Positions 34,852-47,222 are shown, counted from the stretch's first letter. The stretch: 64,000 nt of DNA from Sanghuangporus weigelae (GCA_033182465.1 CP137324.1:992001-1056000), one strand, 5' to 3'. Notes: generated by a model from the letters alone, not told the origin. Made by a program: numbers and translations.

Positions 34852-36476
34852 TAACTTCAACCACCGACCACCGTGAAGACCGAAATAGCTGTATACCGTC
34901 TTGGCGCCGGAAACGAACGATTTAGTCCATCACGGGATCTTAGGAAGCATGCATTCATCTAGTATGGTAACAACTTCTTCGTGGGCGGGGATGGTCACCT
35001 TAGTAGCATGGGATTTACGAACCTGAGAAAAGGCGGTGGGAATACTTGCGAGTGGTTCGGAGAGTCACCTAGACAGGATTTACGACAAACTCTTTGTACA
35101 CTGCCTGTTGCTGATCTTCACTGAAGACAGGAGAATATCCTGATTCATTCTAATTTATTCCGATTTTCGGTCACAGCGTCCCTCGAGATATTTTCAAGCT
35201 ACATTCGCTGGTGGCGGCTCTACTAGTACTGCCTTGCAATTGGAATCCCAACTCCGTTCTGCTCTACCAACTGTTGCATTTTCCATCCGAGAAGACCGGC
35301 ATAACTACTAGTCCATCCGTGTCGGCCAGATATGTTCCTAAAATACAAGGCTTATTTCCTTGGATGCGTCTCTACCAGGGGACTGGGACTTCGATTGGTC
35401 GTCAAGGCGCCTTTTCCCCGTTGCTGGCGGCACCTTTTCTGGAGTTATTTTTGAAGGATCAGCGAATCGGCGAGCCCGCCACGCTGAACGAGGCTAGAAA
35501 GATCCCGCCATAAATAAGTCTGCGTCGTCCATACTGAGCTACGATTAACCAATCCTTCCCACACCCTCGCATAAATTCATCAGGTATTCCGGATTCAGTG
35601 TCACAATCTGATGAATCCATGACGATTCACGATGAAAATCGCGAAACGCGCGTATATACACTGCTAGCTCATGGTACAAACGCGGCATCCTTGTTGGGAG
35701 GTATAACGTATCTTTGCAACGCCGAGAAACACGAATTCTGGCGATCGATTTCTAGTCGGTTCGGCTGTTAATCGGTCATCACACATGATAATTAGATGAG
35801 GCTCTCCTAGAAGGCAGGAGAAGCAAGAGCTTGTGGTCGCACGCACCGGAACCATTGAGGTTCTTTTTTGTTTAGTCTCTCCATCCCGACACGGACGCAA
35901 CAGTTCTCAAAGTCCAAGCAGAAATTGCGACAAGCCGGAGTCTCGTAAGGCTTTGCCGACATTATTTTCCGTGTTCATACTGTCTTCCGGCCATTTAGAT
36001 CTAACATTGTTTCTTGCTGCGGCAATAAATATCTTGATGAACTACAGTAGTATATCCGTTGCATTTTCTTTGGGTAGCATCTCGAACGCGAAACGAACAA
36101 ACCTGTCCACACGAGAGGGTCCATCAGCTTCACAGATTGAATGGCAAACCGTGGTACAGGTCCATCTACCACACAACTTAGATGCCGGTGCAACAAAATA
36201 TGGAAGAAGGGGACCAATCTCAAGTCCTCGGCAGGTATCAATTATCGGTCAGTAACGAGGATTTCTGGAAACACATCAGCTGTAAATCGACAAGAGCCAT
36301 GACGGAGTGATTCTTCTGAAGATGAAATTCCATGTAGCACATGGCGTAAATGTTGGTTTCACGTCCATCTTGTAAGCTGGACCAGGCTATGCGCAAGTTC
36401 CGGAGACGAATTTTCATCAATCAATGCAGTCTATTCCAACATACAGTCTAGGGAACATAGAGCCGCGCATCGTTAG
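34850..36476. other. Intergenic, 1.6 kb
   Basis: Between the secreted-orphan promoter and the J-protein 3' end. It contains a 9-bp inverted repeat ATTCATCAG (35575-35583) / CTGATGAAT (35608-35616) with a 24-nt loop. Open frames of about 100-140 codons exist (35211-35513, 35833-36255) but show no known motif and no intron-joined extension. I do not call them genes. Confidence 0.45.
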
Positions 36477-38106
36477 CTATAACTCATCCTTACCGCGTCC
36501 AAGGGGATGGAAGGTATCTGTTAATTCTAGAAATAAAATGCTAGCACTGGAACCGATGTCAGTAAATCAAAAGCGAGCACGCACTGTGTCGTAGTTCTGG
36601 GGAGATCTCTGTCGGCAGGACAACAGTGTATTCCACGAAAAGATCACCAAATTTGCTTTCTTGCCACACCGGCATGCCCTCGCCCTTGATGATCTGCACG
36701 AACCCTGGTTGAGTAACACCTTGTCGCTTGAGAGTAACGATATGACCATCAAGATGCGTCAAATTCCTCTCAAATCCAAGCAGTGCCTGTAGTAAAGCAC
36801 GAGAACCGCATAAGATTGCAGCGATGCGCAGATACCCGAATTACTTACCTCGTCGACACCGATGGCCTGCTTCCAATAGATACTACTTTCCTTTCGACGC
36901 CAGCCTCCCTGTTCCCTCTTGCTGCGCACGCGCAAAATGACATCTCCGGGTTCCCAATCAGGATTTTCGTCGCCTTCGCCCTCAAAGACGACTTCATGTC
37001 CCTCAGGCATACCGCGCACGACTTCGAGTGTGTAGTGCTGAGTGTGGTCTAATATTTTAGCGCCGCCGCAGTGAGGGCACTTGCGGGCGATGATGCGACC
37101 ACGACCACCGCACTCTGAACATGACGTTTGACTCTGTGCGAACATACCAGGCCAGATTTGCTGTCGCACAACCTTGATACCGGATCCGCCGCAAGAGGAG
37201 CAGGTATGGATATCACTATCAGACGCCGCGCCGCTTCCTCGACAATGGTCGCAAAGAATTTTCTTTTTAATCACGAACTGATTGAAGAAGGTCAGCGAGA
37301 CAGCTAGAAAAGACATAACGGCTCGGACACTCACATCTATGCTCGCACCAGTATACCTGAGATCCACATAGTCAATCTCAAGAATTTATATTGAGTCGAC
37401 GAGTCAACGTACATATCCGCCAATGAAACTTCAAACTCTGTCAAAGATGTTGGTCCCTTCCGTACCTGATCCGCATGATGATCTATGGTAGAAGAAGATA
37501 AAACTCGGTTGGCAATACAGAATAATAACAGTCAAGACGCACGTCCACCAAAGAAGTTCGCAAACATATCGAAAGGATTGGCATGCTGTTGCCCTCCTTC
37601 ATGAGCCTTTAATCCTTCCTATGAGATATGATATATGAGTGAAAATGCCTTAGGCATTCAAATGTGGAGATCGCACTTCTCCATGCCGGTCGTATATTTG
37701 ACGTCTCTGAATGCATCATGAACGATATTATAACTTCAGAAATACAGTAGACATACAGTCGAGTCCGACAGAATTTCATATGCTATACGAGCAACGATGT
37801 CAAGATGTCGTATCAAAGCCAGCAGACGCTGACGAACGCACCATGAGCAATCTCTACGAATTTCTCCTTTGCTCCTTCTTCGGCGTTTTTATCCGGATGG
37901 TATTTCTTGCTGAGTTTTTTGTATGCCTTTCTAATATCCGCGTCTGAAGCTTCCCGGTGTACTAAATGCAAGAAGTATAAGGAACAGTAGTCTCATAATA
38001 GACGCATGAGAACGAGCTAACCTCCGAGCACTTTGTAATAATCTGCAGCAGCACAATAGGTTATACATAATAGTAGTATGCACAGAGAGACAAAATACTG
38101 AGACAT
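36477..38106 (-). CDS. SCJ1: ER-lumenal DnaJ co-chaperone with KDEL (Scj1-like)
   Basis: Type I Hsp40 that works with the ER Hsp70 (BiP/Kar2). Start ATG 38106: [20 protein letters not shown] is a signal peptide, followed directly by DYYKVLG. The J domain continues [20 protein letters not shown] with an intact HPD. Next come a substrate region and the zinc-binding repeats [24 protein letters not shown] and CPHCGG. The C-terminal domain reads [18 protein letters not shown] and [11 protein letters not shown] 58-nt intron (36584-36527) leads to a last exon [16 protein letters not shown] and TAG at 36479-36477. The KDEL end is the ER retrieval signal. It shares a 297-bp divergent promoter with the aspartic protease. 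Confidence 0.88.
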
Positions 38107-38403
38107 TCCAAAGCGACGAAAGCCAGAATGAACCAAAGACAAAGCCAGAGTACGACAGAGAGCACTGTAAGCGGTACGCGCAAGGGTGAGAGAAACGCGA
38201 ACGTGTCAGTCACCGTCGATCACTTGTTCACGTGACATTTCCTGATACGCGAGCGGCATTCTTTAGCCGTGACCGTCTCTTGAGGTCTGCCATCCGGCGC
38301 CCGCTTCTCTCGTACACGCTCTCTATTCCCGATGCTGTAGTACATCTCTCTCTCGTACTCGACGCTCACGGGCAGCCCGAACTCAGCGTTGTATGCATTT
38401 ACA

Positions 38404-40667
38404 ATGTTTTCCGCCCTTCCACTTGCCTTTTTGCTTTTGCTCGACGTTAGTGTTGGCGAATGCAACATCGCTTCTCACCTAGTTCGCCGTTCCGCAGTTG
38501 AAAGACCCGATATCTTCCTTCAGCAGCTTTCGCGGCCTTCAAATCTAGGACCGCGCGACTATTCTGAAGCAAACGCCAGCTCGACAGTCCTTTCTCTTGC
38601 TCTAAGTGACGATGGAAGGTGAGCTCTTGTATTTTCTTATGTCAAATATGCTGTCTAATGACTGCTCTTTCCGACCGATCAATTATCTGGTTTAGTTCTT
38701 ACTATACTGTCCTTCAAGCCGGAAATATAAGTTTTCGTGTAGCTATAGACACGGGTTCCTCAGATTTCTGGCTATTATCCTCCGCATGTTCAGAATCAGA
38801 TGCGTGCAAGTCCACCCCCGTCTATCCGCTCCTTTATCGTAGTCCCTCTTTTGGAGTCATAAATGAAAACCAGACTGTTTTCAGCTTGTCATTTGCGGAC
38901 GGATCCTGTCTGTATTCCCGCTTAAAATCATAGTCTGGATACTCATTTGATTTCTTAGCCTCCTCTGGGTTTCTTGCCACGGAAACTGTGCAAATAGGCA
39001 ACCTCACCAGCGCTAATCAAGTATTTGGTGAGCAAGCCATTTTCACACCGTAATTAGTGAAATTGACTTCAATTATAGGACTCGTCAATAGTAGTACTGT
39101 TAGTCTGGATAGCGACATTAGCGGCGTTCTTGGTATAGGCTTTCCGCGTCTTTCTACTTTCTCACCTTTATACGTCAATTGTAAGCATGGATTTTGTCTT
39201 GCTTGTTTTTGAATTGGTCAGATCAGCTCATTCATTATTGTAATGCAGCCACTCCGTTTGTTAGTGGCTTTGCACAGGAGGGCAAACTCAACTACCCTTT
39301 GTTTGGCTTCAGCCTTACCCGAGACGATAGTGGCACGATTGCTCTTGGTATGGGAACTCCTCTCTATGGTTTACGCAATATGCATTGACGCGTGTCAAGG
39401 TGCTATCGATGCGAATGTGGTACAGAATCTAAGTGCCACTGAATGGCATAAAGTTATGCCCTTTTCGCCTTTCGGTAATGAGAGCGATTCGTCAAGTTAT
39501 CTCCAATGGGTTATACGATTACCGGAGATCGGAGTATGTAAGATTCTACACTTGCCTATCTGTCGCTTACGGTCTATCAGGCTAATGGGACAAATATTGA
39601 AACTGAGCCGACGTATCCAAATATCACCCAAACTTCTCTTGCGTTGATAGACGTGTAGGGAGAGTTTTATTTAATATTCAAGAATTTCATTTTGACTTAT
39701 TATCAGCGGAACGAATGGGATCTTTGGACCATATCAAGATGTTACCAGGCTATTTGAACTCATGAGCGAGGCTCGATTAGTGGATGCCGAAGGTAAGTCC
39801 GAAGTCCCTTTGTCAATGAAAGACTATTCTGACATGATACCAGTTGGACAATGGGCTGTCCCTTGCGACACTCAACAGGTTCTCACTTTCAACTTTGGGT
39901 CAGCACAGCGTATTCTTTCATTCTTACTTCTGATTACTTATTAGCAGCAGTCAAAGGAACCTGACGCTGCAACCCACGGACTATCTTATCGGTCCTGTTT
40001 CTAGTAACCCAGCTTCTTGCCTCGCATGGCCTCGAGCTCTTCAGAATTCCGGTGATGGTATTGATTGGCAGCTGGGTACCCCTTTCTTGCGGACCGTCTA
40101 CTCGATTTTTAGGTACGACATGCAGATGTTATGCCGAGGCAAGCACTGAACATCGTTCTTTGTAGTTTCGGTATCAACGACAAAGAAATACCAATGGTTG
40201 GGTTTTACCCTCTAAGTAATGTTACCACGATTACCGAGAACGCAACGGATATTTCCTCATTCTTCTCTTCTGCTCGTGCCACTATTGCAACTACTCTGCC
40301 GAACTCCTTACTCCCTATCCCTTCCGCGACTACTCCGTCATACATCTTCAACACATCGGTGCCTGCAACAGTCGGTGCGATTGTGACCAACGCGCTCGGA
40401 GACGATAACTACAGTGCGATTCTAACTGGTGATATTGTCAATGCGAGCGCTCTACCCGTCATTACGCCGCCGCCGACGTTAGTGACACTCATCCTCACCG
40501 ACAAGTCGGGCGCTGTCTCAACGTCTCTTGAGCACGTTTCAACGAGCTCAATAGCACTTGGCATCCCACCAGGACAAAGCTCCGCATTCCATTCTGTCGG
40601 AAGCGTCTCCATATCGTTCTTTTTCGGTGGCCTGAGCATCCTCTGTGGTATGCTATCGATCGTATGA
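38404..40667 (+). CDS. Pepsin-like aspartic protease, membrane or GPI-anchored
   Basis: Secretory A1-family protease. Start ATG 38404 (MFSALPLAFLLLLDVSVGEC), a signal peptide. A propeptide-like region follows. The first catalytic site reads FRVAIDTGSSDFWLLSS (38740-38790). After several introns the second active-site loop reads ALIDVGTNGIFGPYQDV: the catalytic Asp is kept, but the usual Ser/Thr after it is Val if the intron opens at GTAGGG (about 39655). The end is Ser/Thr/Pro-rich with a hydrophobic C-terminus (SFFFGGLSILCGMLSIV), as in GPI-anchored yapsins. Stop TGA 40665-40667. Fold and location are well supported; full activity is less sure because of the Val. Confidence 0.8.
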
Positions 40668-41241
40668 TTTACTGAACCAAAACCACCGACTGGACCAGTT
40701 TTATTTATCACTACATATCGCATTCATTGTTCATCCCTCCTTCCACCCCTCCTCTCGCATTCAGGTAGCGATCCTATTTTACTCACCCATCTGGACTTTA
40801 CCATGGACTTGTCTTTGTACCACTTTCTTTCGCTCTTCGTTGTTTGTTCCGGTAAAGGTCAATAGTTCGATTACCTTTTTGGCGAGACGTCTTTGCTCGA
40901 GTAGTGATCATGCCTCCATGTATTACCTCTGGACAAATATAATTTTCGACGCATGATTCCACCAAAGCAGGACTTCTTAATAATAATACCGGCTTGAACC
41001 TATTCAGTCCTTGAAACAAAAATTTGTAGCCTAATAAAGCCTCTCGATAAAGGAGGGCAATATCTCTTACGTTCGACCGATGAGAATGGTGTCAAAAGAG
41101 AAGACGCACATACATCTTATCATTACTCTTCAAAAACAATCAAATCAATCGTTTAGCAAGAAAGCAAGCATAGAACAGCGTACAACAATCGGCAGGTAAT
41201 TAGGATCGTCAAATAAATTCATTGAACATGACTCGGATGCG
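40668..41241. other. Convergent 3' flanks
   Basis: About 570 bp between the stop codons of the aspartic protease (plus) and the F-box gene (minus). T-rich stretches (40700-40870) and A-rich stretches (41020-41170) fit 3'-end signals of the two genes. No gene is seen. Confidence 0.45.
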
Positions 41242-42946
41242 TTAAACGTAATCCAAAATGTAGATCAAACCATTATACAAGCCAATGCACAGGCGGCCTG
41301 TTGCTTCGTCAAATGCCAATGCGCGACATGAGCTCGGCTTGAAAGGAAGCTGGGGCTCAGGTGGGAGTAGGACGTTGAGAGAAGGTGGTTGGTTCGTGAC
41401 GGGGTCATAAACGAGGCGTAGAATTTGCACATAATCGGACTTCAAGGATTGCTCAAGCCAGACACCGCGTCGCCCAGTAGTTCCGAGACACGGATATTCC
41501 GGATATGAACCGACTGGAACGTCGAAAGGTATAGATGATTCGAGCTGTATCGAAGAGTTGCGGGCGTCGACCGACTTCCCACAAGCGGCAGATCTAGCAT
41601 CCGCTTCGGGAATATTAAAAAACTGACGAATAGCAAGACGCAGAAGGAGCGCTTTTTTGCTTTGCCTGACATCCAGGCGCGACAATGTCGGGAAAACAAT
41701 TAGAGATATGGATGTTGGAGGCACGTAAGGTCCATATCCGCTATTGTCCGAGATACAAATGTCGTAAAAGTCCATTATTGGTACAATGACATGGGAGAAA
41801 TACGGAAGGTCCTGTTGCTTTGCCTTGCTGCGCACCGGTTGCTCCAGAACGCTGCCGTACTCAAGAACGGAGAGCGGAGCGAGGGTGACTTGGGCATTTT
41901 CCGTGGAAGCAGCGACAATACAGAGATAAGGCGGGAGAACCTTGATGTCCATTTGGTCTATGTTCTGTAGATATTTTCCGGCGCATTAGCCAGAATCAAT
42001 TGTTACCAGTGATCTGGAATCCTTACATCAGTGAATCGCGGGCTTATAGTAATCTGTTGCCGAGTCTTCCAATTCGCGACCAGAACCTGCGGGGATTGCC
42101 AGCCTTCTGGGAATGCATGGTCCAAAATAGACGAAGCGATGTAATCGCCGTGTAGCGAGACCTTGTGGAAAAGCCCTTCATTAAGTACAAAACTGTAAGC
42201 CAAGTCGCATACACCATTGCAAACTGTCGGAGAATCGAGTGGCAGGTGAATCGAATACACCTCAAGAACTCTACCGATTCTACGTAAGTCACAGGCACTT
42301 GAATGAATGTTCTGAAATATCTGCTTACTCAGTGTCGTCTTTCGTGACAGTAGCGGCCAGGATAAGCGTCATTCCATCAGCCGCTAGGCACGCATCGAAG
42401 TCTTTCATTGATACGGGAATAGCTAGATGGGCGGCCAGATGCGGCTGTTTGACATCTGTAAGGCTGTAAGCCGACACGACCATGAAAGGTCTCTGGGAGT
42501 GCCGGTCCCGATGGACTCCGAGCATAATGATTCCGCCATTCAGTACTTTTAGCTCATCCAAGACGCTATCAAAGCTTCTTGAGTTAAGGTTGGCGACATG
42601 TACACTGCGAACTTGCGGTGTCTTGCGAGACCAATTATAGCGAAGTTGTAAAGCACGAAGCGCTGAAGATTGAATATCAGAAGTGCTGAAGTTCCTCAAG
42701 TCCACGAACGGAGACAGATCCAGAGGAAGATCCTCTCTAGGAAGGAGCTGATGCCAAAGATAGTCCGAGTCTGCGAGTCTGTTGAGCCTACGACACGTCT
42801 GAGGAAATGTGTTACTAGACTGATATAATCAATAACTGCTGATGAACACTTGCTTGTCTGAGAGCGAGTACGTCGGCAATGTCAGAATGTGTTGCAATTA
42901 AATGGATGATATCTTCGGGAAGCTCGGTTAAGATCTCCCGCGACAT
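41242..42946 (-). CDS. F-box protein with possible beta-propeller C-terminus
   Basis: Start ATG 42946 (MSREILTELPEDIIHLIATH). The F-box runs from LPEDIIHLI through DVLALRQ, across an intron, to TCRRLNRLADSDYLWHQLL. F-box proteins bind Skp1 and recruit substrates to SCF ubiquitin ligases. The first intron (42853-42799) has a GC donor (GCAAGT) and a CTCAG acceptor; no GT donor gives the conserved TCRRLN frame. The rest has strand-rich segments such as VRSVHVANLNSRS, GIIMLGVHRDR and CRALAFDEATGRLCIGLYNG, which suggest a propeller-like domain. It ends IYILDYV at 41242. The target is unknown. Confidence 0.75.
42799..42853 (-). other. GC-AG intron in F-box gene
   Basis: A 55-nt intron on the minus strand with donor AA|GCAAGT and acceptor CCTCAG|AC. 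It joins LALRQ to TCRRLN at phase 0 in the middle of the F-box. Its length and the rest of its consensus match normal introns here. Confidence 0.7.
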
Positions 42947-43118
42947 CGCTGTTCGTCCTAGCCTAGTACAACGCGACTGAGGTACACTGAGTGAGAGGAA
43001 GAGTTATCTTATCAGAGAGATCTACAGTACAGTGACGTAATGGAAGAGCTTTGTCATCAATTACTTTATTGGCTATACTGTCAGGAGTTGCCCTCTGCCT
43101 TCGATCACCTCGCAATCA

Positions 43119-45457
43119 ATGATGGATTCCAAGCCACCATGCTCTTCTCAAATGCCTCCACGTACCGACCGTATTGAAGACGAAGAAACCTCGAGTCTCT
43201 CGGACTACGATTCCGAGTGGACTCAAGTTTCCGGTGCGGAAGATGATAGTGACTACCCACCGCTCTCAGCTGTTTCTGACCGTCCTCTATCTCGCGCGGA
43301 CACCTTTGATGGCAGCATCGATGGTGACCTTTGGGAGGGATTTATGGATGACATCCGCAGGTCTGCCAGCCAATCGAGTGACCGGACGCATCCTTCAGAT
43401 GTTGACATTGACGCCACGGAGGAGGTACCTCCAGATTCCGAGCCTCTCAGCGAGGATGTTGTTTCTCGGACTCACGAGGATGAAACGCATGATGATGCTC
43501 TCGACAGCGAGCTGATCGGAACACTCACAGCGTCGCGCGCTCGCTCTGCGTCGGCCTCTTTGCGTGCTTCGCTTTCAGAATCTCAATCAAAGCTCAGACT
43601 TTCTTTTCCTGATCCTCTAAGCTCTAGAGAACTTGGTGCGAAATCCGATCATGAAGACACGGCTGCACCGACGAGTTCAGTTGAAGAGCACTGTGAGAAT
43701 ACTGCTGCGGATGTTATTTCATCGTTCGCGGAAGTGAACCTACCCTTGACGCCCTCAGACTCGGACCCTACCGATGAAATGGAGGCCACAGTTCTACCAA
43801 TATCAGCTTCAGCTCCCTGTGTTCTCCTCTTGTCTCTGTATGGCTCATCCAGCTCTTCGAAATGGCAAATCGCGGAGCGAATCATGAAGCTTATTCTCCG
43901 ACGTACTGACAACGCACGATCGATGGTCGAGGACGGTGCTTTCCGAGATTACTATTTCGACTCATCTCTTGATGCTGCTACGGACGCGACGAATGAGCAA
44001 TTCATCTCAACACGCATATTTGATCGGACCTCAAGCTTGACCGATGCGGTTTGTAACTCTTTGAATGAAAATTTCATTTATCTGACACTTTACAGGAGTC
44101 ACCGGACATTGACGATCATGTACCATCCGTTGCAATTTTGCTTCTTCCTTCCCGCCTTCCCGCGGTTCTCCCGAAACACAAATTTTATCTTCCTCTCCTC
44201 AGTCTTTCCTCATTGGATCTTGGTTCCGAGGCTAAGATCATCTCTTCAACATTCTCCGAGCAAGTCATGCTTGACTCGGCTCATTATACTTGGAAGAAAC
44301 TTGATCTCGCGAGGGAAGATGTCATCATATTGGACCGGCAACGGCCTCATGCGATTGTGGACGTATCCACGTTGGAAGCCGCAGACTCGAACTCTCTGAT
44401 CCAAGCTTTTTCTATAGTGTTGAATAAAGTGGGTCCGGAGGATACATCAGTTGAGCGCGGAGGCGATTCAATTTTCACCAATAAATGGTTAGAAATCTAG
44501 TTCATATTCTTTATTCGGAGCATGTTTGCTGAGTTTATCGGCAGGTGTACAATCGCTTTAGTCGCAACGACTTTGATCGCTATAACTATAGGTGGTATCC
44601 AAGCCAGTAGGGGTCCATTATGGAATCCAAGGACAGCAGGCAATACGTCTAGCGGACTGGCAATTGACGCGACTACATCTCTTGAACCCGCTAAGACCGT
44701 CGTAACTATCATGCCACCCGCGAATCACCTTGTTATCACTACCCAGTCTTTACCCCAATCGCTTGCGACAATCATCGCAAAGACGACTGCGTGCACATCC
44801 CTGAGCTCCTCGTATCGCGTCTCTGACGCTTCGGGGCTGACTGATGTCTCTCACAGCGTCGTGTCTACTATCCCATCGACGTCAATAACTGGCACTTGTG
44901 CTTCCGAAACGGCCAGCTGCCGTTCTAAGACCCGGTCATGGGTGGATAAGCTCAATCTCAGCCTAGGAGAATATATTCCCAGAGACTTGATTATTCGTCC
45001 TGTTGATACACTTGGCTTCGTAGCCAAGAAGGACCTGCCATACGAGAAACCGCATCGCAGTTACTTCAATGCGAAGTCATTCGGAGGTCCTGTCAAGTCT
45101 CTCAGTCTACGCACTGTACATAATTCTTTGGCGGTCGTTTCCTCTAAATGCAAGGCAATCAAGGAGATGGCGGGAAAGGATATGGGGGTACTTCACGAAG
45201 CCATTGACGAGCTTCTTCGCTCTCTTGGCCGTCAAATAGATGCCGCGAAGGATGAGATGAAGGACGCGAAATCAGTGGCTCAATCAAGCTTCTCGCTTCG
45301 CAACGCACGCGCGAAGGAGAACGCCCAGCGTCTTCGTCGCGCGGGAGAGCATCTTATCCATGCGGCCGGCAACCATCTGCGAAGCAAAGGGGAGGAGGCA
45401 ATTAATGTGGCGAGGAAGGTGCGTGATAGAGTGGGGGAATTTGCAAAATTCTATTAA
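43119..45457 (+). CDS. Unknown single-pass membrane protein
   Basis: Start at the MMDSKPPCSSQMPPR tandem ATG, 43119 or 43122. The first 230 residues are acidic and Ser-rich (SLSDYDSEWTQVSGAEDDSD; GSIDGDLWEGFMDDI). A more ordered region follows (CVLLLSLYGSSSSSKWQIAE; LPSRLPAVLPKHKFYLPLL after an intron near 44049-44096). A second intron (about 44488-44545) leads to one membrane helix, CTIALVATTLIAITIGGI. The C-terminal part is rich in Lys, Arg and Ala and looks like a long amphipathic helix. There is no signal peptide, so it may be a membrane-anchored cytoplasmic or nuclear-envelope protein. No family recognised. It diverges from the F-box gene across about 170 bp. Confidence 0.65.
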
Positions 45458-46770
45458 CTGGCGTTAGTCAAGGCACTCACGGCGAAGAAAGGGCAGACAA
45501 CCGAGAAATGAATGTGATAATATGAGCAAGGATGATACCACGGGAAAGAACAAGGGTTTGGTGCACGAGAAGAGACGGGGCCGAAACGCGAAACGCCGCG
45601 ACCGCCATACGTGTCGTGCCCGAATGAATGATTGAAAGTGTGGATGACGGAGTGAGAGACGGATCTGGCGGGATCTTCGGGGGGGTATATAGTGGGGCAT
45701 GTTCCTTTCTAATATCTTCTGGCGTCGGTGTGTACTGATTGTGGCTGCTTACCCGGACTTTGAGAATATGTTTCATGGTGCATTGTATGCATGAAGTGCA
45801 GATAGCATGTAATTTTAGCATTGAAATCTATTGTGGCTGAATTCAAATTTTGGTTCCGAACAAGGACGTCCATGCGACGTGACAACGCCGTTTGTCATGT
45901 CACAGAAATGGTCGCTCCTCCCGCGGTGCTTTTCTTCTGTGCTTTTTATCTCCACACGAACGGTATCATAAATTAAATTGCGCAGGCCTGTATGCATTTA
46001 TCAAAATGGGTGATCTGTGCCATCATCGCGCATTTTCAAGACTTCGATACATATACTGGCTTGCATAAACCTTGTTGTGATCTATTCAGCCTTGCACCCG
46101 CTGCGTGGCGATTGCACGCACAAGGGACGCATCTCGAACTTCTTGGTGCCTATCTTGGAGCAGACGAAATAGGTTCGGGATGACGGGACCAAGGCCGAAA
46201 ATGGCTAGGAAAAACCTGTGCTGCCTTGTCTGATTCTGGAGCCGGAGAACACCGGGTAAATTGTCGTGTACTTCTCAGCTCAGCTTCTCAGCATTCATAT
46301 CCTCGCCATTCAGTCGACTGACGACAATAACGCGTCCGTGTGATCGAATACAAAGTTAGTGTTCATTAGTGACCAAACAGTCAACGAGAGGTGCTTTTGC
46401 GTCTTCAGATTTGAATCTATGCCGGCAACATGCAATCTAAGGCTCGAGGTGACGCGGGACGCTGCGTTGCTGCCTCATCGGCCCAGGTTCACTTTGAATA
46501 TGGTTGACCCTATCTGCGCGGCACCAGAGAAGCAGCAGCTGAAGATGGCAATCATTTGGTGCTTTTTATGACGGTGATCATCATTTGACCGACTCCGGGA
46601 TGGACGGGGCCTTAGGCCAGTCTCTGTGTCCACGTTCTGAGCCAGCATCCTCATCTGGTCAGAACGGATTGCATGAAGGCATTTACCCGAGCTTCTGAAC
46701 GTCTTCGGACTTTCGCCCTTTGACGCTCCTGAACAGTCAGAAAACGTGACGTGCGCTTTCGCGAGTGAGA
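45458..46770. other. Intergenic, 1.3 kb
   Basis: Between the unknown membrane protein and the promoter of the zinc-cluster gene. There is a TATATAG inside a G-rich setting near 45686-45697 with no gene placed to use it. Open frames (45477-45821 on the minus strand) have no recognisable features. Confidence 0.45.
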
Positions 46771-46775
46771 GGCCC

Positions 46776-47222
46776 TATATAATCGCAACTCCGTTTCAAA
46801 CCTCTAGCCCGTCATCGTTATATTTCTCGTCCGCCTCCATAGCCCATAACAACCGACTATAACGGTTAGTGCTTATGCTGTATTCGCTACGGACCTCAAT
46901 AATGACGACTACCGTTCAAGGCATATCTTCTCCGGTATAGCTATTCCTACTCGCCATCTCTTAATTGTCCGTTAGGGATCGAGCCTGCACTACGTTGTCG
47001 ATTCAGTCAGGTATGCTTTCTCGGACTTGATTCCCTAGCCGTCGGTCTCATGGAACTCAATTGCTTATCTTGATCGTTTTCCAAATTTAGAACTGTGGTA
47101 TGTGCTATGTGCATCGTTCCAAGCGATGCCGGAGCTGACGCCCGTCTTATACAATGCGCGCAATGATTAGATCAACAGCATTGTTTGGCTTCTATTACTC
47201 CCATCAGAAACTCTACAAGGCA
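46776..47222 (+). promoter_or_regulatory. TATA box and intron-rich 5' leader of zinc-cluster gene
   Basis: TATATAA at 46776-46782 suggests transcription from about 46805. The following 400 bp hold good splice pairs (for example GTATAG near 46935 to CGTTAG near 46975, and GTATGC near 47010 to ATTTAG near 47092). They also hold an upstream ATG at 46902 that opens a 12-codon frame ending in TAG. A leader with introns and uORFs is typical of regulated fungal transcription factors; here it is inferred. Confidence 0.5.

Noticed and set aside
35211-35513. 100-codon frame in the 34.9-36.5 kb gap
   Set aside because: No family features, no flanking exon that joins in frame, and not repeated elsewhere in the window.
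35833-36255. 140-codon frame near the J-protein 3' end
   Set aside because: Overlaps the J-protein 3' flank, codon use is irregular and no domain is seen.
45464-45821. Overlapping minus-strand frames after the unknown membrane protein
   Set aside because: Basic, low-complexity translations without conserved features; most likely 3' flank.
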